Below, one piece after another: positions 46,708 to 58,783 of a DNA stretch of 64,000 nt (its first letter is position 1; each line of letters opens with the position of its first letter). The position numbers and the translations under genes were made by a program. Origin of the DNA: Lolium rigidum (lineage: Eukaryota; Streptophyta; Magnoliopsida; Poales; Poaceae); assembly GCF_022539505.1 (NCBI RefSeq), contig NC_061513.1:349413696-349477695 (forward strand), given 5' to 3'. The notes under the pieces were generated by a model. That model saw nothing but the letters and a program-made list of their open reading frames with translations. It was not told the origin of the DNA and did no database searches.

Positions 46708-48110
46708 TGATACGTCCAAAACGTATCTACTTTCCCGAACACTTTTGCTATTGTTTTGTCTCTAATTTGTGTATTTTGGATGCAAGCCGACACGGACTAA
46801 CGCTGTTTTCAGCGGAACTGCTCTGGTGTCTCGTTTTTGTGCAGAAATCCAACTTTCAGGAAAATCCTCGGAATTTATGCAGAAGGCCCTATTTTCACAG
46901 AATACTGACGGAGCCAGAAGGACAAGTCAGGTGGAGGCCCGAGGGCCCCACACCATAAGGCAGCGCGGCCCAGGGGGGGCCCGCGCGGCCCTATGGTGTG
47001 GCCCCCTCGGCCGGCCTCCGACGCCCTCCTTCGGACTATATATTGCCTTCGACCTAAAAACGCACGGAGAGAAGTCGAAGTCGCCAGAAAGCCTCCAGAA
47101 CGCCGCCACATCGCGAAACTCCGTCTCGGGAGCCGAAGTCTCCGGTTCGGCACTCCGCCGGGACGGGGAATTGGAGGAGATCATCGCCATCATCACCGCC
47201 GACGCCTCTCCATCAACCAGCCATGCTTCCCCCATCCATGTGTGAGTAATTCCCCCGCTGTAGGCCGAAGGGGATGGTAGGGATTGGATGAGATTGGTCA
47301 TGTAATAGCATAAGATTGTTAGGGCATAGTGCCTAGTGTCCGTAATTGGTACTTTGATGATATTGTTGCAACTTGCTATGCTTAATGCTTGTCACTGGGG
47401 CCCGAGTGCCATGATCTCATATCTGAACATGTTATTGTTTCATCAAGATATTCATTGTTTATGGTCTTACCTGCAAGTTGTATACACATGTCACTGTCCG
47501 GAACCAATGGCCCCGAAGTGACAAGAATCGGGACAACCGGAGGGGATGGTAGTGATGTGAGGATCACATGTGTTCACGGAGTGTTAATGCTTTGCTCCGG
47601 TACTCTATTAAAAGGTGTACCTTAATATCCGATGAGATTCCCTTGAGGCCCGGCTGCCACCGGCTGGTAGGACAAAAGATGTTGTGCAAGTTTCTCATTG
47701 CGAGCACGTACGACTATAATTGGAACACATGCCTATTGATTGCTTTGTACTTGGACACCGTTTTATTATTATACGCAAATGCCCTGCTATGATTGTTACA
47801 TGAGTTTCTCTCATCCATGCAACGCCCGTCATCCGTCCCCGTGCCTACGATATTTTAATCCTGTTGTTTACTATAATCACTACTGCTTGTCTACGTTACT
47901 CTGCTGCTTTGTTATTTCACTACTTCTACTTGCTATAAAATTGTTACTACTTGATAAACTCTTGCGAGCAAGTCTGTTTCAGTGCAGCTGAATTGACAAC
48001 TCCGCTGTTAAGGCCTCCAAGTATTCTTTGTCTCCCCTTGTGTCGAATCAATAAATTGGGTTATACTACACGCGAAGACTGCTGCGATCCCCTATACTTG
48101 TGGGTCATCA
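46708..48110 (+). repeat. 3' LTR of element C (1403 bp)
   Basis: TGATACGTCC start, GGGTCATCA end; GC-rich fold near 46944-47005; followed by TSD GTAGT. Confidence 0.9.
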
Positions 48111-48115
48111 GTAGT

Positions 48116-49845
48116 CCACTCCCTCTACACCTCCGGAGAGGTCTGGCTCTTCATAGCAGATCCCATCTGCTCCTTCTTCGCCATCGGTATCCTCCTCAAG
48201 GCGATTCAGACAATATAAGCAGGGGATTTAAGAGTGGTATGAGTACGAGCGTACTCAACAAGTTCATATTAGGAAAGATGTGTTTAATGCACTAGCTACG
48301 ATACTAGACCAGAAAGTATAATACCAATGCATGTTTTAATAACCATTTCTTCAAAAGGTTGCTTTTATTAAGAAGAACTATGTCCGTCAGCCTTCACCGG
48401 TTTACTAGAACTTCATGGAGTTCCTTTCCGGCAGCGTTCGCAGTTCCAAAACCCGGAACAGGGAGTGACAGGTCACGATTCACTACACTCTGCAGAGGTG
48501 TGTTGCTTTACCCATAAGAGATCTTAACCATGGTGCCAACTGGGCAGCTTTCCCGTCCACACTTCCATTGGTGTGAGGCCCGGTGTAAGGTCTTAGCCAA
48601 TTATACTCCTCCGCTACCTAGAAGACCCACCCTTTGTTGCAATCCCCGACCCTAGGTCCTCGCCGGTGCTCTTATACCAATTAAGGACGGCCCGCGACCA
48701 CGACGACAATTCAGGGCTCTACCATAAATTCCTTCGCCGGTAGATGCAACCCATCATAGACCGCATTACCGTGGGGACTTTAACGGGTTCCCCACCTTAC
48801 CGCTTGTCCCTCGGGATCAAGTTTCTACCGTAAGCGCATCTGTTGATGAACGAGAGGTGGAAGTACAATTGACTACTCCGTCCCACTCCAGATCTTACGG
48901 TTAACACGAGTTTTACGGCACAAGAATCACTGGACGACATTTGTTGTTTAATCCTAGATGGATATAAACCCATTGCAATGGAACCTCCACCATGTCAACA
49001 CATTCCATGGTTCCATTGCCAACCACATAGTCATATTCATAGTTATGAAAGTAATACTTTTGCTTTTCATGCAAGAGTGATAAGTATAGTACTTTGCAAG
49101 TAATTTGGTAAAAATACTCAAATGACATGAGCAAGCGATGAACTTGCTCGAAGGCGCAAAGTGTTGCAGTTCAATGGTGTGGACTGACCCTTGTCCTCTG
49201 TTGCTGAAAAATAGCATCATTGTCCGATAAGGGCAATGGTTAAAGAAGCAATTATGCATGGTTCAGCTTTTAGGGTTTTGTTTCCCCCTTCCCTATGCGT
49301 TATTATTTCATGTAAGAGGTAATTACTAAGAAAAATTTAGGGATACTCTGTTTAGGGTAAAATACTACATTTAAATGTTGTCAAGTTGTTTTTAAAGTCC
49401 AAACGTATTGATGGACTTATTTTTATCATTAAAAATATAAGGTTTGATTTTTAATGATAAATTCCTTGTATTTAAATATGACTCATTTTGAATTGTCTCA
49501 ATAATTCCTATACATATTTTATTATGATAGAGAATTTTATTCTGAGTGATTTACATATTTTTATTTATTTTTTAGAGTTCTTAACCATTTTCTATTCTTT
49601 TTCAAAGTTTGCGGTTTTAACAAAATTGTGAAAAGACAGTTTTGCCCCTCGGCCCACCTGTCAGTGGAGCCCAACGGTTAGGTCGAACCGACCCGTCCGG
49701 TCTGGCTCGGTCGGTCTCATTTGCCCCCTTCTCTCTCGCTCGATAGAACCCTAACCCTAAATCGCTTCCGCGACGCTCGCGTCGCTCGCGCCGTCGCCCG
49801 CCGATTCCGGCTGACTCCGGCCGTACTGGTTTTCGCCATGGGGTG
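48116..49845. mobile_element. Sequence G, right part, cut off by element F
   Basis: Continues 29912-30263 after removal of C. It is non-coding and AT-rich in 49260-49620, then GC-richer with AACCCTAACCCTAAATCGC at 49747-49765, which resembles a plant promoter/leader and would suggest plus orientation. Element F begins at 49846. No recognisable coding sequence. Confidence 0.4.
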
Positions 49846-51444
49846 TGATACGTCTCAAACGTATCTATAATTTCTTATGTTCCATGCTACTTTTATGACA
49901 ATACTCACGTGTTTTATACACACTTTATATCATTATTACGCATTTTCCGGCACTAACCTATTGACGAGATGCCGAAGAGCCGATTCTTTGTTTTCTCGCT
50001 GTTTTTGGTTTCAGAAATCCTACAAAGGAAATATTCTAGGAATTGGACGAAATCAACGCCCAGGGTCTTATTTTTCCACGGAGCTTCCAGAAGACCGAAG
50101 AGCATACGAAGTGGGGCCACGAGGTGGCCAGAACATAAGGCGGCGCGGCCAAGGAGGGGCCCGCGCCGCCCTATGGTGTGGGCCCCTCGTCAGCCCCCCC
50201 GACTCTGCCCTTCCACCTATTTATTCCCTCTGTCGCGAAACACCTATTACGGAGAGCCACGATACGGAAAATCTTCCAGAGCCGCCGCCGCCGCCAATCC
50301 CATCTCGGGGGATTCAGGAGATCGCCTCCGGCACCCTGCCGGAGAGGGGAATCATCTCCCGGAGGACTCTTCATCACCATGATCGCCTTCGGACTGATGT
50401 GTGAGTAGTTCACCCTTGGACTATGGGTCCATAGCAGTAGCTAGATGGTTGTCTTCTCCTCATTGTGCTATCATGTTAGATCTTGTGAGCTGTCTATCAT
50501 GATCAAGATCATCTATTTGTAATGCTACATGTTGTGTTTGTTGGGATCCGATGAATATGGAATACTATGTCAAGTTGATTATCAATCTATCATATATGTG
50601 TTGTTTATGATCTTGCATGCTCTCCGTTGCTAGTAGAGGCTCTGGCCAAGTTGATACTTGTAACTCCAAGAGGGAGTATTTATGCTCGATAGTGGGTTCA
50701 TGCCTCCATTGAATGCGGGACGGTGATAGAAAGTTCTAAGGTTGTGGATGTGCTGTTGCCACTAGGGATAAAACATCGATGCTTTGTCTAAGGATATTTG
50801 TGTTGATTACATTACGCACCATACTTAATGCAATTGTCTGTTGTTTGCAACTTAATACTGGAATGGGTGCGGATGCTAACCCGAAGGTGGACTTTTTAGG
50901 CATAGATGCATGCTGGATAGCGGTCTATGTACCTTATCATAATGCCCAATTAAATCTCATAATAGTCATCATGATATGTATGTGCATTATTATGCCCTCT
51001 TTATTTGTCAATTGCCCAACTGTAATTTGTTCACCCAACATGCTATTTCTTATTGGAGAGACACCACTAGTGAACTGTGGACCCCGGTCCATTCTTTTAC
51101 ATCTGAATACAATCTACTGCAAACATTGTTCTCTACTGTTCTTCGCAAACAAACATCATTTTCCACACCATACATTTAATCCTTTGTTTACAGCAAGCCG
51201 GTGAGATTGACAACCTCACTGTTAAGTTGGGGCAAAGTATTTTGATTGTGTTGTGCAGATTCCACATTGGCGCCGGAATCCCTGGTGTTGCGCCGCACTA
51301 CACTCCGTCACCAACAACCTTCACGTGTTCCTTGACTCCTACTGGTTCGATAACCTTGGTTTCTTACTGAGGGAAAACTTGCTGCTGTACGCATCACACC
51401 TTCCTCTTGGGGTTCCCAACGGGCGTGTGCTTTACGCGTCATCA
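49846..51444 (+). repeat. 5' LTR of element F (about 1.6 kb)
   Basis: Starts TGATACGTCTC (palindrome GATACGT...ACGTATC, 49847-49865) and ends GCGTCATCA, so both ends resemble the LTRs of A and C although the bodies differ. GC-rich fold near 50111-50190. Confidence 0.8.
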
Positions 51445-51455
51445 AGCTCTTTTTC

Positions 51456-51473
51456 TGGCGCCGTTGCCGGGGA
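51456..51473 (+). other. Primer binding site of element F
   Basis: TGGCGCCGTTGCCGGGGA, identical to those of A and C. Confidence 0.85.
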
Positions 51474-51640
51474 GATGAAGACACGCTGCAAGGGGAGTCT
51501 CTCACACCCAATCTCTTTACTTTGTTTTTGTCTTGCTTTACTTTATTTTATTTGCTGCTTTGTTTGTTCTCTATATCAAAAATACAAAAGAATTAGTTAC
51601 TTGCTTGTTTGCATCTATCTATTATATTATTAAAACAACA

Positions 51641-52959
51641 AACAATCAACGGTGGAGATTTGTCACGCCAAAACAACGATGCCTAAACTGTAGAGATAGA
51701 TGCGACCAGGCACGTAAGCAGAGTACGTGGCCTGTTGAAAAAATTGATTAGGCGCAACAACAAGAAAAAAGAAATTGATTCATCCACCGGTATCTCAACA
51801 GAAACTGTTATCTCTACCGAAAAGTTCGGCCTGTCCTATTTATACATCGAGCGAACGCGCCTACCCTGGAAATCGACTCCGAGCGGTTGGTAAACTAGGT
51901 CAAGAAGAAGCTATGAAGACGCCGGCAGGCGACGCTGCCGACTTCTCCAGGCCGGCGACGACGCCAGCTTCTCTGGCGACCACGAGACGCACGCAAACAC
52001 ATGAAGAGAGCTGGTTGGATGGACAACGTACGTCTTCAGCAAGGCCATGGGCGGGACACTGTTGGGCTAGCTTCACGGAGCCATCCCCGTCGTCATCATG
52101 CACCGGCCCTATCGTCTTCACGGATTCTCTTCCCGAATTGATGTAAGGAACGATGTACTATTTATCGGCAGAAGATTTTTAGATTGATCGATCTCCCTCT
52201 GCCAAGCAGCATCATGATTAATTAAGGGAGGATGTGCACATGGATTCAGCATCATGATTCAGCTCCTTAGGGGAGTGGCAACACAGATTGAAGATAATAA
52301 TAGGCAGACATCGTGATTGGCAAGAACATCTGCATGACATGCGTTTGGCAAGATCAGCGCTGCTACTTGCACGTGGAGCCATCTTCCGTCCCGAAGGTGA
52401 GCACACAACTTCAAGATGTGCTTCAGCTGACGGTAAAATTGATGATAACCCCCCAGTTGGCACGCCTTTGATCATAACCCCCCCTTTGTGTCGCTGACAT
52501 GTGGGATCCGGCCCCACATGTCAGTCACACAAAGGGGGGTTGATGGCCACGAGAGGTAGGTTTGGATGATGGCGACACGATGAGGCAAACTCAGATGGGA
52601 CGCCCAACAGTAGATGATTTGGTCATCCACCGCGCGACCGCAGCTTGGATCTGCTAGGATGATTATTTTCGAGCACGCATGGATCTAAGCAGTGCTAGAG
52701 TCAAGTTTATTGTTCAGTTTCTTGAACAAACCACCCAATACATGAAGTCAATTCTGATGAAACTGTTACGCTGCACGATTCCGATTAAATTGTCCGCGTG
52801 CAGGAAATTTCAATCGCCGTGGTCGCATCTGCATGCAGCCTACGAGTTCCCATGAGCCGCGCCTTGAAAATCTTCCAGCTTTGACGTTTGCAGACACAAA
52901 AAAGCGCAAAAAGGCGTGCGAGAATAAAATGGCTCACCATTGGCGAGCGTTCCCGATGA
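51641..52959. other. Non-genic DNA between element F and the Harbinger palindrome
   Basis: No gene of known family. 51775-52146 is open on the plus strand but low in recognisable motifs. TCTATCTATTATATTATTAA near 51614 could be a Helitron-type 5' end, without a matching 3' end. A strong hairpin at 52476-52541 is listed separately. Confidence 0.4.
52476..52541. repeat. Long near-perfect hairpin (about 30-bp stem)
   Basis: The left arm starts AACCCCCCCTTTGTGT and ends GACATGTGGG; the right arm is its reverse complement with about two mismatches and one C/G length difference, around the loop ATCCGGC. It could be a small fold-back transposon or precursor-like inverted repeat; no TSD was recognised. 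Confidence 0.6.
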
Positions 52960-55322
52960 GGCCTTGTTTGGTACCAGGGTATTTGCAGGGATGGGAGAGT
53001 ATTATCCCGGCCCATTTCCCAAACCCCGCTAATCCCCGAAAGCCCATTTGGTAGAGGAGTTTTGGGCCGAAAAATCCCCGCCTATCCCCGATTAACCCCG
53101 TCCCCGACCTATTTTTTGCCTTGGGCCGAATCCCGGACCTGGACCTCGCGTATTATCCCCGTCCCCGACTCCAAGTCTTCGTCTCCAAACCCTATCGAAC
53201 GACCGGCGGCGAGCGACCGGAGGCAAGCGACCGGCGGCGAGCGACCGGAGGCGGCGGAGCCGCTGCGGGAGAGGCGGAGCATCTTGCCGGCGAGAGGGGC
53301 GGAGCATCTTCGCGGCGGGAGAGGATGGATCCCGCCTAGCCGCTCCCACATCAGGTCGCCGCCGTTCTTGCAGTCTGACCGGCGCCGCCACTACTGCTGT
53401 TTCGATCTCCGGTAAGCCCCCTTCTCTCTCGCTCTTTTTTCTTCCATGGCTCCCGATCTGAGTGCCTGTAGCCGTTCGCCATTGTAGAGGCCTGGTGTGC
53501 GTTATGGCGTGGTCTACGCGCGGCACAGCCAGGCCGGCTCCCGATCTGAGTGTCTGTAGCCGTTCGCTCCTTCCGCCTCGTCGTGAGCCATATTTCCTGA
53601 CCTGACGCTGTAGTCTGTAGCACAGCACGCGGGAGTTCAGAGTCGAAACTGACTGAAGAAAATGCACAGGCAAACTGATAGTATTTTTTAAAGAAATTTT
53701 GCAGGTTTCTATGTCATATACGGAGTATAATGCACCATTTTACGAACACTTTGATAATCTTTTCAAAACCTCCATGCCAAGATTAGACCAGATGCTCTTG
53801 CTGCAGTACTTCGCTTGGAGCTGCACCAAAGCTGATGAGTCTCAACCATTCTGAACTGTAAAACTGAGACGTCTCACAGGAATCGACACACAATTCTTTC
53901 CCCAATAATAAGCACCAAACAACTGAATTTCTGTAACGATTAGTGCCACATTCCATACTGAACCTGCCGTACCAGCTTACTTAATCGAACTCCCGGAATT
54001 ATATTTGTTTGAAGATGTATCATTGCTTCATAGCAACTCAGTATAACTGTGAACTTTAGCTTCTAGGTGCTTCAATGGCTTTTCACTGTCTACACTACTT
54101 TATAATCCTTGTGCTTTTGCACTCAATTTATTCTAAAATACTGGTTATTGTAACTGTTATATTTGTCATTATTCCTACTTCATGTATTTCAAATACACAA
54201 AACACCCTTTGTCAGTCTTGATATTAATTATAAGACATTTTCATCTTCATGTAGTAAAATTAGTCACAACACTGGTGGTGATGTGCAGGGAGCAGGTCAG
54301 CAAGCTTGGGTTTGGAGTTGGCGCCACCGTCTCGAGCAAGGGTTGGGCTTGAGCTGGGCGACAGGAGCACGCACCTGGTTCGAGACAGGTCTTCTCTACC
54401 TCCATGCTGTTATTTTCTCGCTTGTTACGGCGAGGCAACTAATTATCATCATCACGGTGTTGTAAGATTGGAAGTCATGAGCACTGAATTAATTAGTATG
54501 TATTTATCATTGCAGTATTAATGTTGACTGTATGTAGCTGCTCCAGATATGTGATTCAATGTTGACTGTATGTAGCTACTCCAAATATGTAGCAGTAACA
54601 TTTTCCAGTTTTCTGACTAGTTAGTTGCAAGTTAGTTGCAGTTCTGTACATAGAAATTAACATGATAGTTACCTCAGTTACTAAATCTAGCTACAGTATG
54701 TCAAGAAAATGAACTTGACTAACAGGTACTATATGCCCCTAAATATTATCCGTACTAGCTTTGCTAATCTAATATGCTAAACTGCAACTAGTTAGCTGCA
54801 TTTCTCATTTACATGAGCAATGCTTAACCGTAATAGATTAATCACCTCCTTATTATTGACAGGAACAGTCTGGCATTCTCTCCGACTAATTCATTCAGTG
54901 GAGAGCTCCCACCTTCTTGGGATCGTGTAACAACACCAAAATTCGGTATGTACCTGCTAAGTAGTACTCTATTATTGGATTTAGTTTAACTGTTTTGAGT
55001 GCTGGTTTGAGTGCTTGCTGGTTTGTTAAATAATTTTCTGTTTATTCATGTTTCCTCAATTTTCATCTCTCGGTATATAAGTTATCTCAGTTTGTATCCG
55101 ATGTATTGCTCTGGTTCACTATCGAGCTGCTCCATTTAATATTTATTGTATGCCATTTGCTCCCTGTTTTGAATAATGTATGTGCAAAGTAGATGCTTTT
55201 GCTCCCTGTTTTGAATAATGTACTATTGTTACTCCCTGGAACATAAGGAATTCCTTTAAACTAAACCATGACAACTCAGTTAACTTGCGAAGTGTATTTT
55301 CTATGTATTAATATAGGTTGTC

Positions 55323-56455
55323 ATGGACTTGCGGAGTGTAGAACGTGTTAGGAAGAGGAAAAACGAAGATGAAGAGTTTATGTTTGTCATTTTGCCTGCA
55401 TTGTACTTCCACTTGACATGGCAAAATCAAAGACAGCAAAGACACCTTTCGTTTGTATATGGCAAGGAGCATGTCGGAGAATTGCTTGGAGGACACCTCA
55501 AGAACTGCTTAGCTGCCTTTAGGATGGAGCCGAACATTTTCATGTGGTTGGCATCATATCTTAGAGAGGAGGGATTGATTTTAGATTCTAGGATCAAGGT
55601 GGAAGAGAAGCTCGCGTTTTTCTTGTACATGCTCTCCCACAATGCTTCATATGAAAAAATGCAATTAGAGTTTAAGCATAGTGGTTGGAGTTTCGAGCAA
55701 GTATGTCACGGAGTTTTTCGATATTATTCCAACCTTGACAACAAGAATCGTCAAGCCTCTCAATCTCTATGAAACTCATCCAAGGATAGCTACGGACCGC
55801 CGCTTCTTCCCATACTTCCGGGTCTAGACTTGAAACCTTATTTTTCTACCAAAGCTTTTCTCTTATCTATTTCTTATGTTTTTCCCAAACTTCCCATATG
55901 CAGAATTGCATTGGTGCTATCGATGGGTCCCATGTGCCGATTACAAGAACACCTAGCCGTGCTTCTCCATGGAGAAATAGAAAAGGCACCCTCGGCCAGA
56001 ATTCAATGTTCACATGTGACTTTGACCTCAATGTAACCTATATTTCTGCGGCTGGGAAGGGTCGGCTAGTGATGCTAGGGTGCTGAATTCTGCCATTCAA
56101 AGAGGTTTCACTGTCCCTGCTGGAAAATTTTATCTAGTTGATGGTGGCTATGGCAACACCCAATTCTTTCTTGCACCTTACCGAGGGGTTAGGTACCATA
56201 CGAAGGAATTTGGACGTGGTCGTCGGCGTCCACAAAACTATATGGAGTTGTTTAACCATCGCCATGCTTGTCCTTAGAAACTGTATTGAGAGGCTTTTGG
56301 GAATTCTGAAAAAACGTTTTCCTATCCTTAAAGTTGGTACATTCCACAAAATATGGAATCAAGTTAGGATACCAGCCGCTGCAGCCATATTCCACAATAT
56401 CATCGGACAACACAATGGTGATGAAGGCGGCTTGAAGACCAAGAGGATAACATAA
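55323..56455 (+). pseudogene. Left-arm PIF/Harbinger transposase pseudogene
   Basis: The start MDLRSVERVRKRKNEDEE is followed by ELLGGHLKNCLAAFRMEP and VEEKLAFFLYMLSHNASYEK. An intron is likely from about 55829 to 55902 (acceptor CATATGCAG). Next are NCIGAIDGSHVPI (first catalytic Asp), [10 protein letters not shown] (second Asp) and NCIERLLGILKKRFPILK (Glu). Compared with the expected frame there are shifts near 55717, 56055 (extra base before TGGGAAGGG) and 56268 (extra T). The protein would recognise and cut Harbinger ends as a DDE nuclease, working with a Myb-like partner. The right arm is intact at the 56268 position. Confidence 0.85.
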
Positions 56456-56814
56456 ACCCGAGAAAATTTTGTGGATCTCCCTGACGGTGATGATGAGGTA
56501 CAACGGGAAGATGTTGTACGGCTCCCGGAGCAACCACGTGTTAGGCAACAATTTGAGGGATCAGATCGCTATGCAAATGTGGAATGACTACCAAGCAGGA
56601 AACAATGCAAATGTGGAATAGCTAGTTGTGTGTTTCTTAATCTTCTAGTCTTGTGTTGTAATGATACACTATTCATGTTCTAGTCTTATGTTGTAATGGT
56701 GCACTATTTGTGTTTAATTTCTTCTAATAATGAACTTGGTGATACGCTTTTTTTATAACATATTTTGTATTCAGTTTTGTGTATTCAATTTTTTATACTT
56801 TACCTAAACTAGAT

Positions 56815-58175
56815 ATGGAAACAAAAGGGTCCAACACGGTTCAGTCCAGCTCCGGCACGGTGTGTAAGAAAAGGAAATCTCCTAAGCAAGGGAAAAAGAA
56901 GTCTCCTAAGCAAAGAAAAATGAAATCTCCACAAGGTAGTAAAAATATATTTCTACTGACCATTCATGGCTTCATTCATGGCTTCATGATAGATCATTTT
57001 GTGTATGTTTGTGCAGGTGCAAAGCCAAGAGCACAATGGAATATTTTGCTTGAGAAGTCACTTGTTGAGATACTCCATGAGCATGACACTCCGTATCATA
57101 GAGGCCGAGAATGGTTGGAGCGGTGAATCATGGTCGGCAATGGTGGATATGTTCCACCGACGAAATCCACATGTGAGGTTTGACAAGTCCCAGGTTCATG
57201 ACAAGGAGAAGGAGCTCAAAAGGGATTATAGAATGTCTGAAAGATGCCCTTGGGCAAAGTGGAGTTGGGTGGAATGAGAGCAAGTTCATGTTGGATGCTG
57301 AACCTCATCTATGGGATAATCGGCAATTGTAAGTTATTGTGCAATTGTTGTTCTACTAGAATTCTACTTGCAATATTTTGGTCCAAGTTTAATGCTTCAT
57401 TTATATATTGCAGTCATTTGGTCCAAGAATCTTGAAGTTTAAGAAAAAGCCCTTTCCTCTTTATGAGACACTTGCAAATCTCTACCATAGTAAGCCCTTT
57501 CCTCTTTCTGTCGGTTTCTTCTCTGTTGCTTTTCCTTTGTCCTCTTGATATTTTGCAAACTAACATCATTTTCTTTTTGATGGATTTACAGAACACACCG
57601 CTGAGGGAAACTTCAACTTTACCTCTACCGCTGACCAAAAACCACACATGGATATCGAAGCCGATTACGATGATGATGATGAAAATAGGGATGCTGATTT
57701 CGAGATCTTAGAGCAACCACATGTGGAGCATGTACGGGATAATCAGGTCAACCAAAGACAGGTTGGGTTGGAGGCTGGGTTGGAGCATGTACTGGCTACT
57801 CAAACACAAGCTAGTGTGACAAGTGTAGAGGCGAATCAAAGAAATGGTGCTGGTCCCTCAACAAACAAGCCAAGAAAACGCAAGAGCAGCCCCAAGATGA
57901 AACCTAAAGTACTTGGAGATGCATTAGTTGGAGTCATTGACCGGTTTGTCAACATCAAAGAGAAAGAAGTCAACAATGAAGCTGCTCAACAATTCACCAT
58001 AAGCAAATGCATCGCTGCCTTGAGAACCTTGGAAGGTTTTGATCCTGCTAAAAAACCAAAAGCCTTTGTGGTCTTCAAAAGTGTCGATAATCGCGAGATA
58101 TTTCTCAGCTCCGTCGAGGATAATGATGGCAGTGCACTAGCTTGGCTTAATGGTGAGATGGCCATGTTACCATGA
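56815..58175 (+). pseudogene. Left-arm Myb/SANT-like partner gene of PIF/Harbinger, frameshifted
   Basis: ATG at 56815 (METKGSNTVQSS), then a basic KKRKSPKQGKKKSPKQRK stretch that could be a nuclear signal. After a probable intron (about 56935-57016) comes a Myb/SANT-like domain: QWNILLEKSLVEILHEHD, GWSGESWSAMVDMFHRR, VRFDKSQVHDKEKELKRDY. One-base insertions near 57107 and 57235 break it. Probable introns at about 57328-57412 (donor GTAAGTTATT, acceptor TTGCAG) and 57491-57591. The last exon is acidic then basic (DYDDDDENRDADFEI, KPRKRKSSPKMKPK), ending LNGEMAMLP. Such proteins help Harbinger transposase bind DNA (family knowledge). Confidence 0.8.
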
Positions 58176-58466
58176 GGTAATAGCCTCATTGTCTCTCTCC
58201 CTTTATTACAAAGGCACTTAACAATTCAATAGCTTTATTCTCATTTCATTGCTAGGCATCTTGAGACTTTTGAGTATACATGTTGGAACCGGTGTTTATA
58301 TATATGTCGCCCTAGTATGTTGTTTTTAATTTCTCTGCTAGTCAACAACTAACATTGCTACTTCACGGTACCAGAAAAATGCATGCTTTGCTGTTGTACT
58401 ATAACCATACTGGATGCTTAGAATGATGGGAAGTCACAATACATGGTCATTTTAATCACAATACAT

Positions 58467-58495
58467 GGTCCTTTTAATCACAATATAAAAGGACC
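58467..58495. other. Centre of the giant palindrome
   Basis: The stem GGTCCTTTTA (58467-58476) pairs with TAAAAGGACC (58486-58495) around the loop ATCACAATA. Immediately outward, AATCACAATACATGGTC occurs as direct repeats in both arms, so arms could also pair one repeat out of register. Confidence 0.85.
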
Positions 58496-58783
58496 ATGTA
58501 TTGTGATTAAAATGACCATGTATTGTGACTTCCCATCATTCTAAGCATCCAGTATGGTTATAGTACAACAGCAAAGCATGCATTTTTCTGGTACCGTGAA
58601 GTAGCAATGTTAGTTGTTGACTAGCAGAGAAATTAAAAACAACATACTAGAGCGACATATATATAAACACTGGTTCCAACATGTATACTCAAAAGTCTCA
58701 AGATGCCTAGCAATGAAATGAGAATAAAGCTATTGAGTATTAAGTGCCTTTGATAAAGGGAGAGAGACAATGAGGCTATTACC

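Larger units (their letters stand above)
30264..48110 (+). mobile_element. Element C: second copy of the element A family, carrying insertions D and E
   Basis: LTRs at 30264-31664 and 46708-48110 have the element A start and end. The TSD GTAGT lies at 30259-30263 and 48111-48115. Without D (1553 bp) and E (7084 bp) the element is about 9.2 kb, close to A (9.8 kb). The internal order is the same: PBS, gag-protease, leader with GC fold, ATHILA-like ORF, long 3' region, polypurine tract. No polymerase genes. Confidence 0.9.
49846..51640 (+). mobile_element. Element F: 5' LTR and start of an Athila-like retrotransposon, truncated
   Basis: The LTR is 49846-51444. It is followed by the PBS and about 165 bases of internal DNA (a GAGATGAAGACACGC start and a T-rich stretch). 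Similarity to a retrotransposon interior is lost near 51640. No second LTR is in the window, so the right side was deleted. It is related to the partial LTR at 1-586. Confidence 0.75.
52960..58476 (+). repeat. Left arm of the Harbinger inverted repeat (5517 bp)
   Basis: Outer 450 bases are GC-rich, with short GCGACCGG(A/C)GGC tandem units at 53201-53255. 53400-55310 has no recognised gene (probably upstream region). Then transposase (55323-56455) and Myb/SANT-like gene (56815-58175). Confidence 0.85.

Noticed and set aside
49846..51444. Solo LTR
   Set aside because: The PBS and about 165 bases of internal sequence follow it, so it is a truncated element rather than a product of LTR-LTR recombination.
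51775..52146. 123-codon plus-strand ORF as a gene
   Set aside because: No recognisable motif, no paralogue in the window, and composition like the surrounding non-genic DNA.
53062..53673. Long ORFs on both strands at the palindrome ends (also 63097-63711)
   Set aside because: They arise from GC-rich tandem GCGACCGG units near the transposon termini, are mirrored in both arms, and lack domain motifs.
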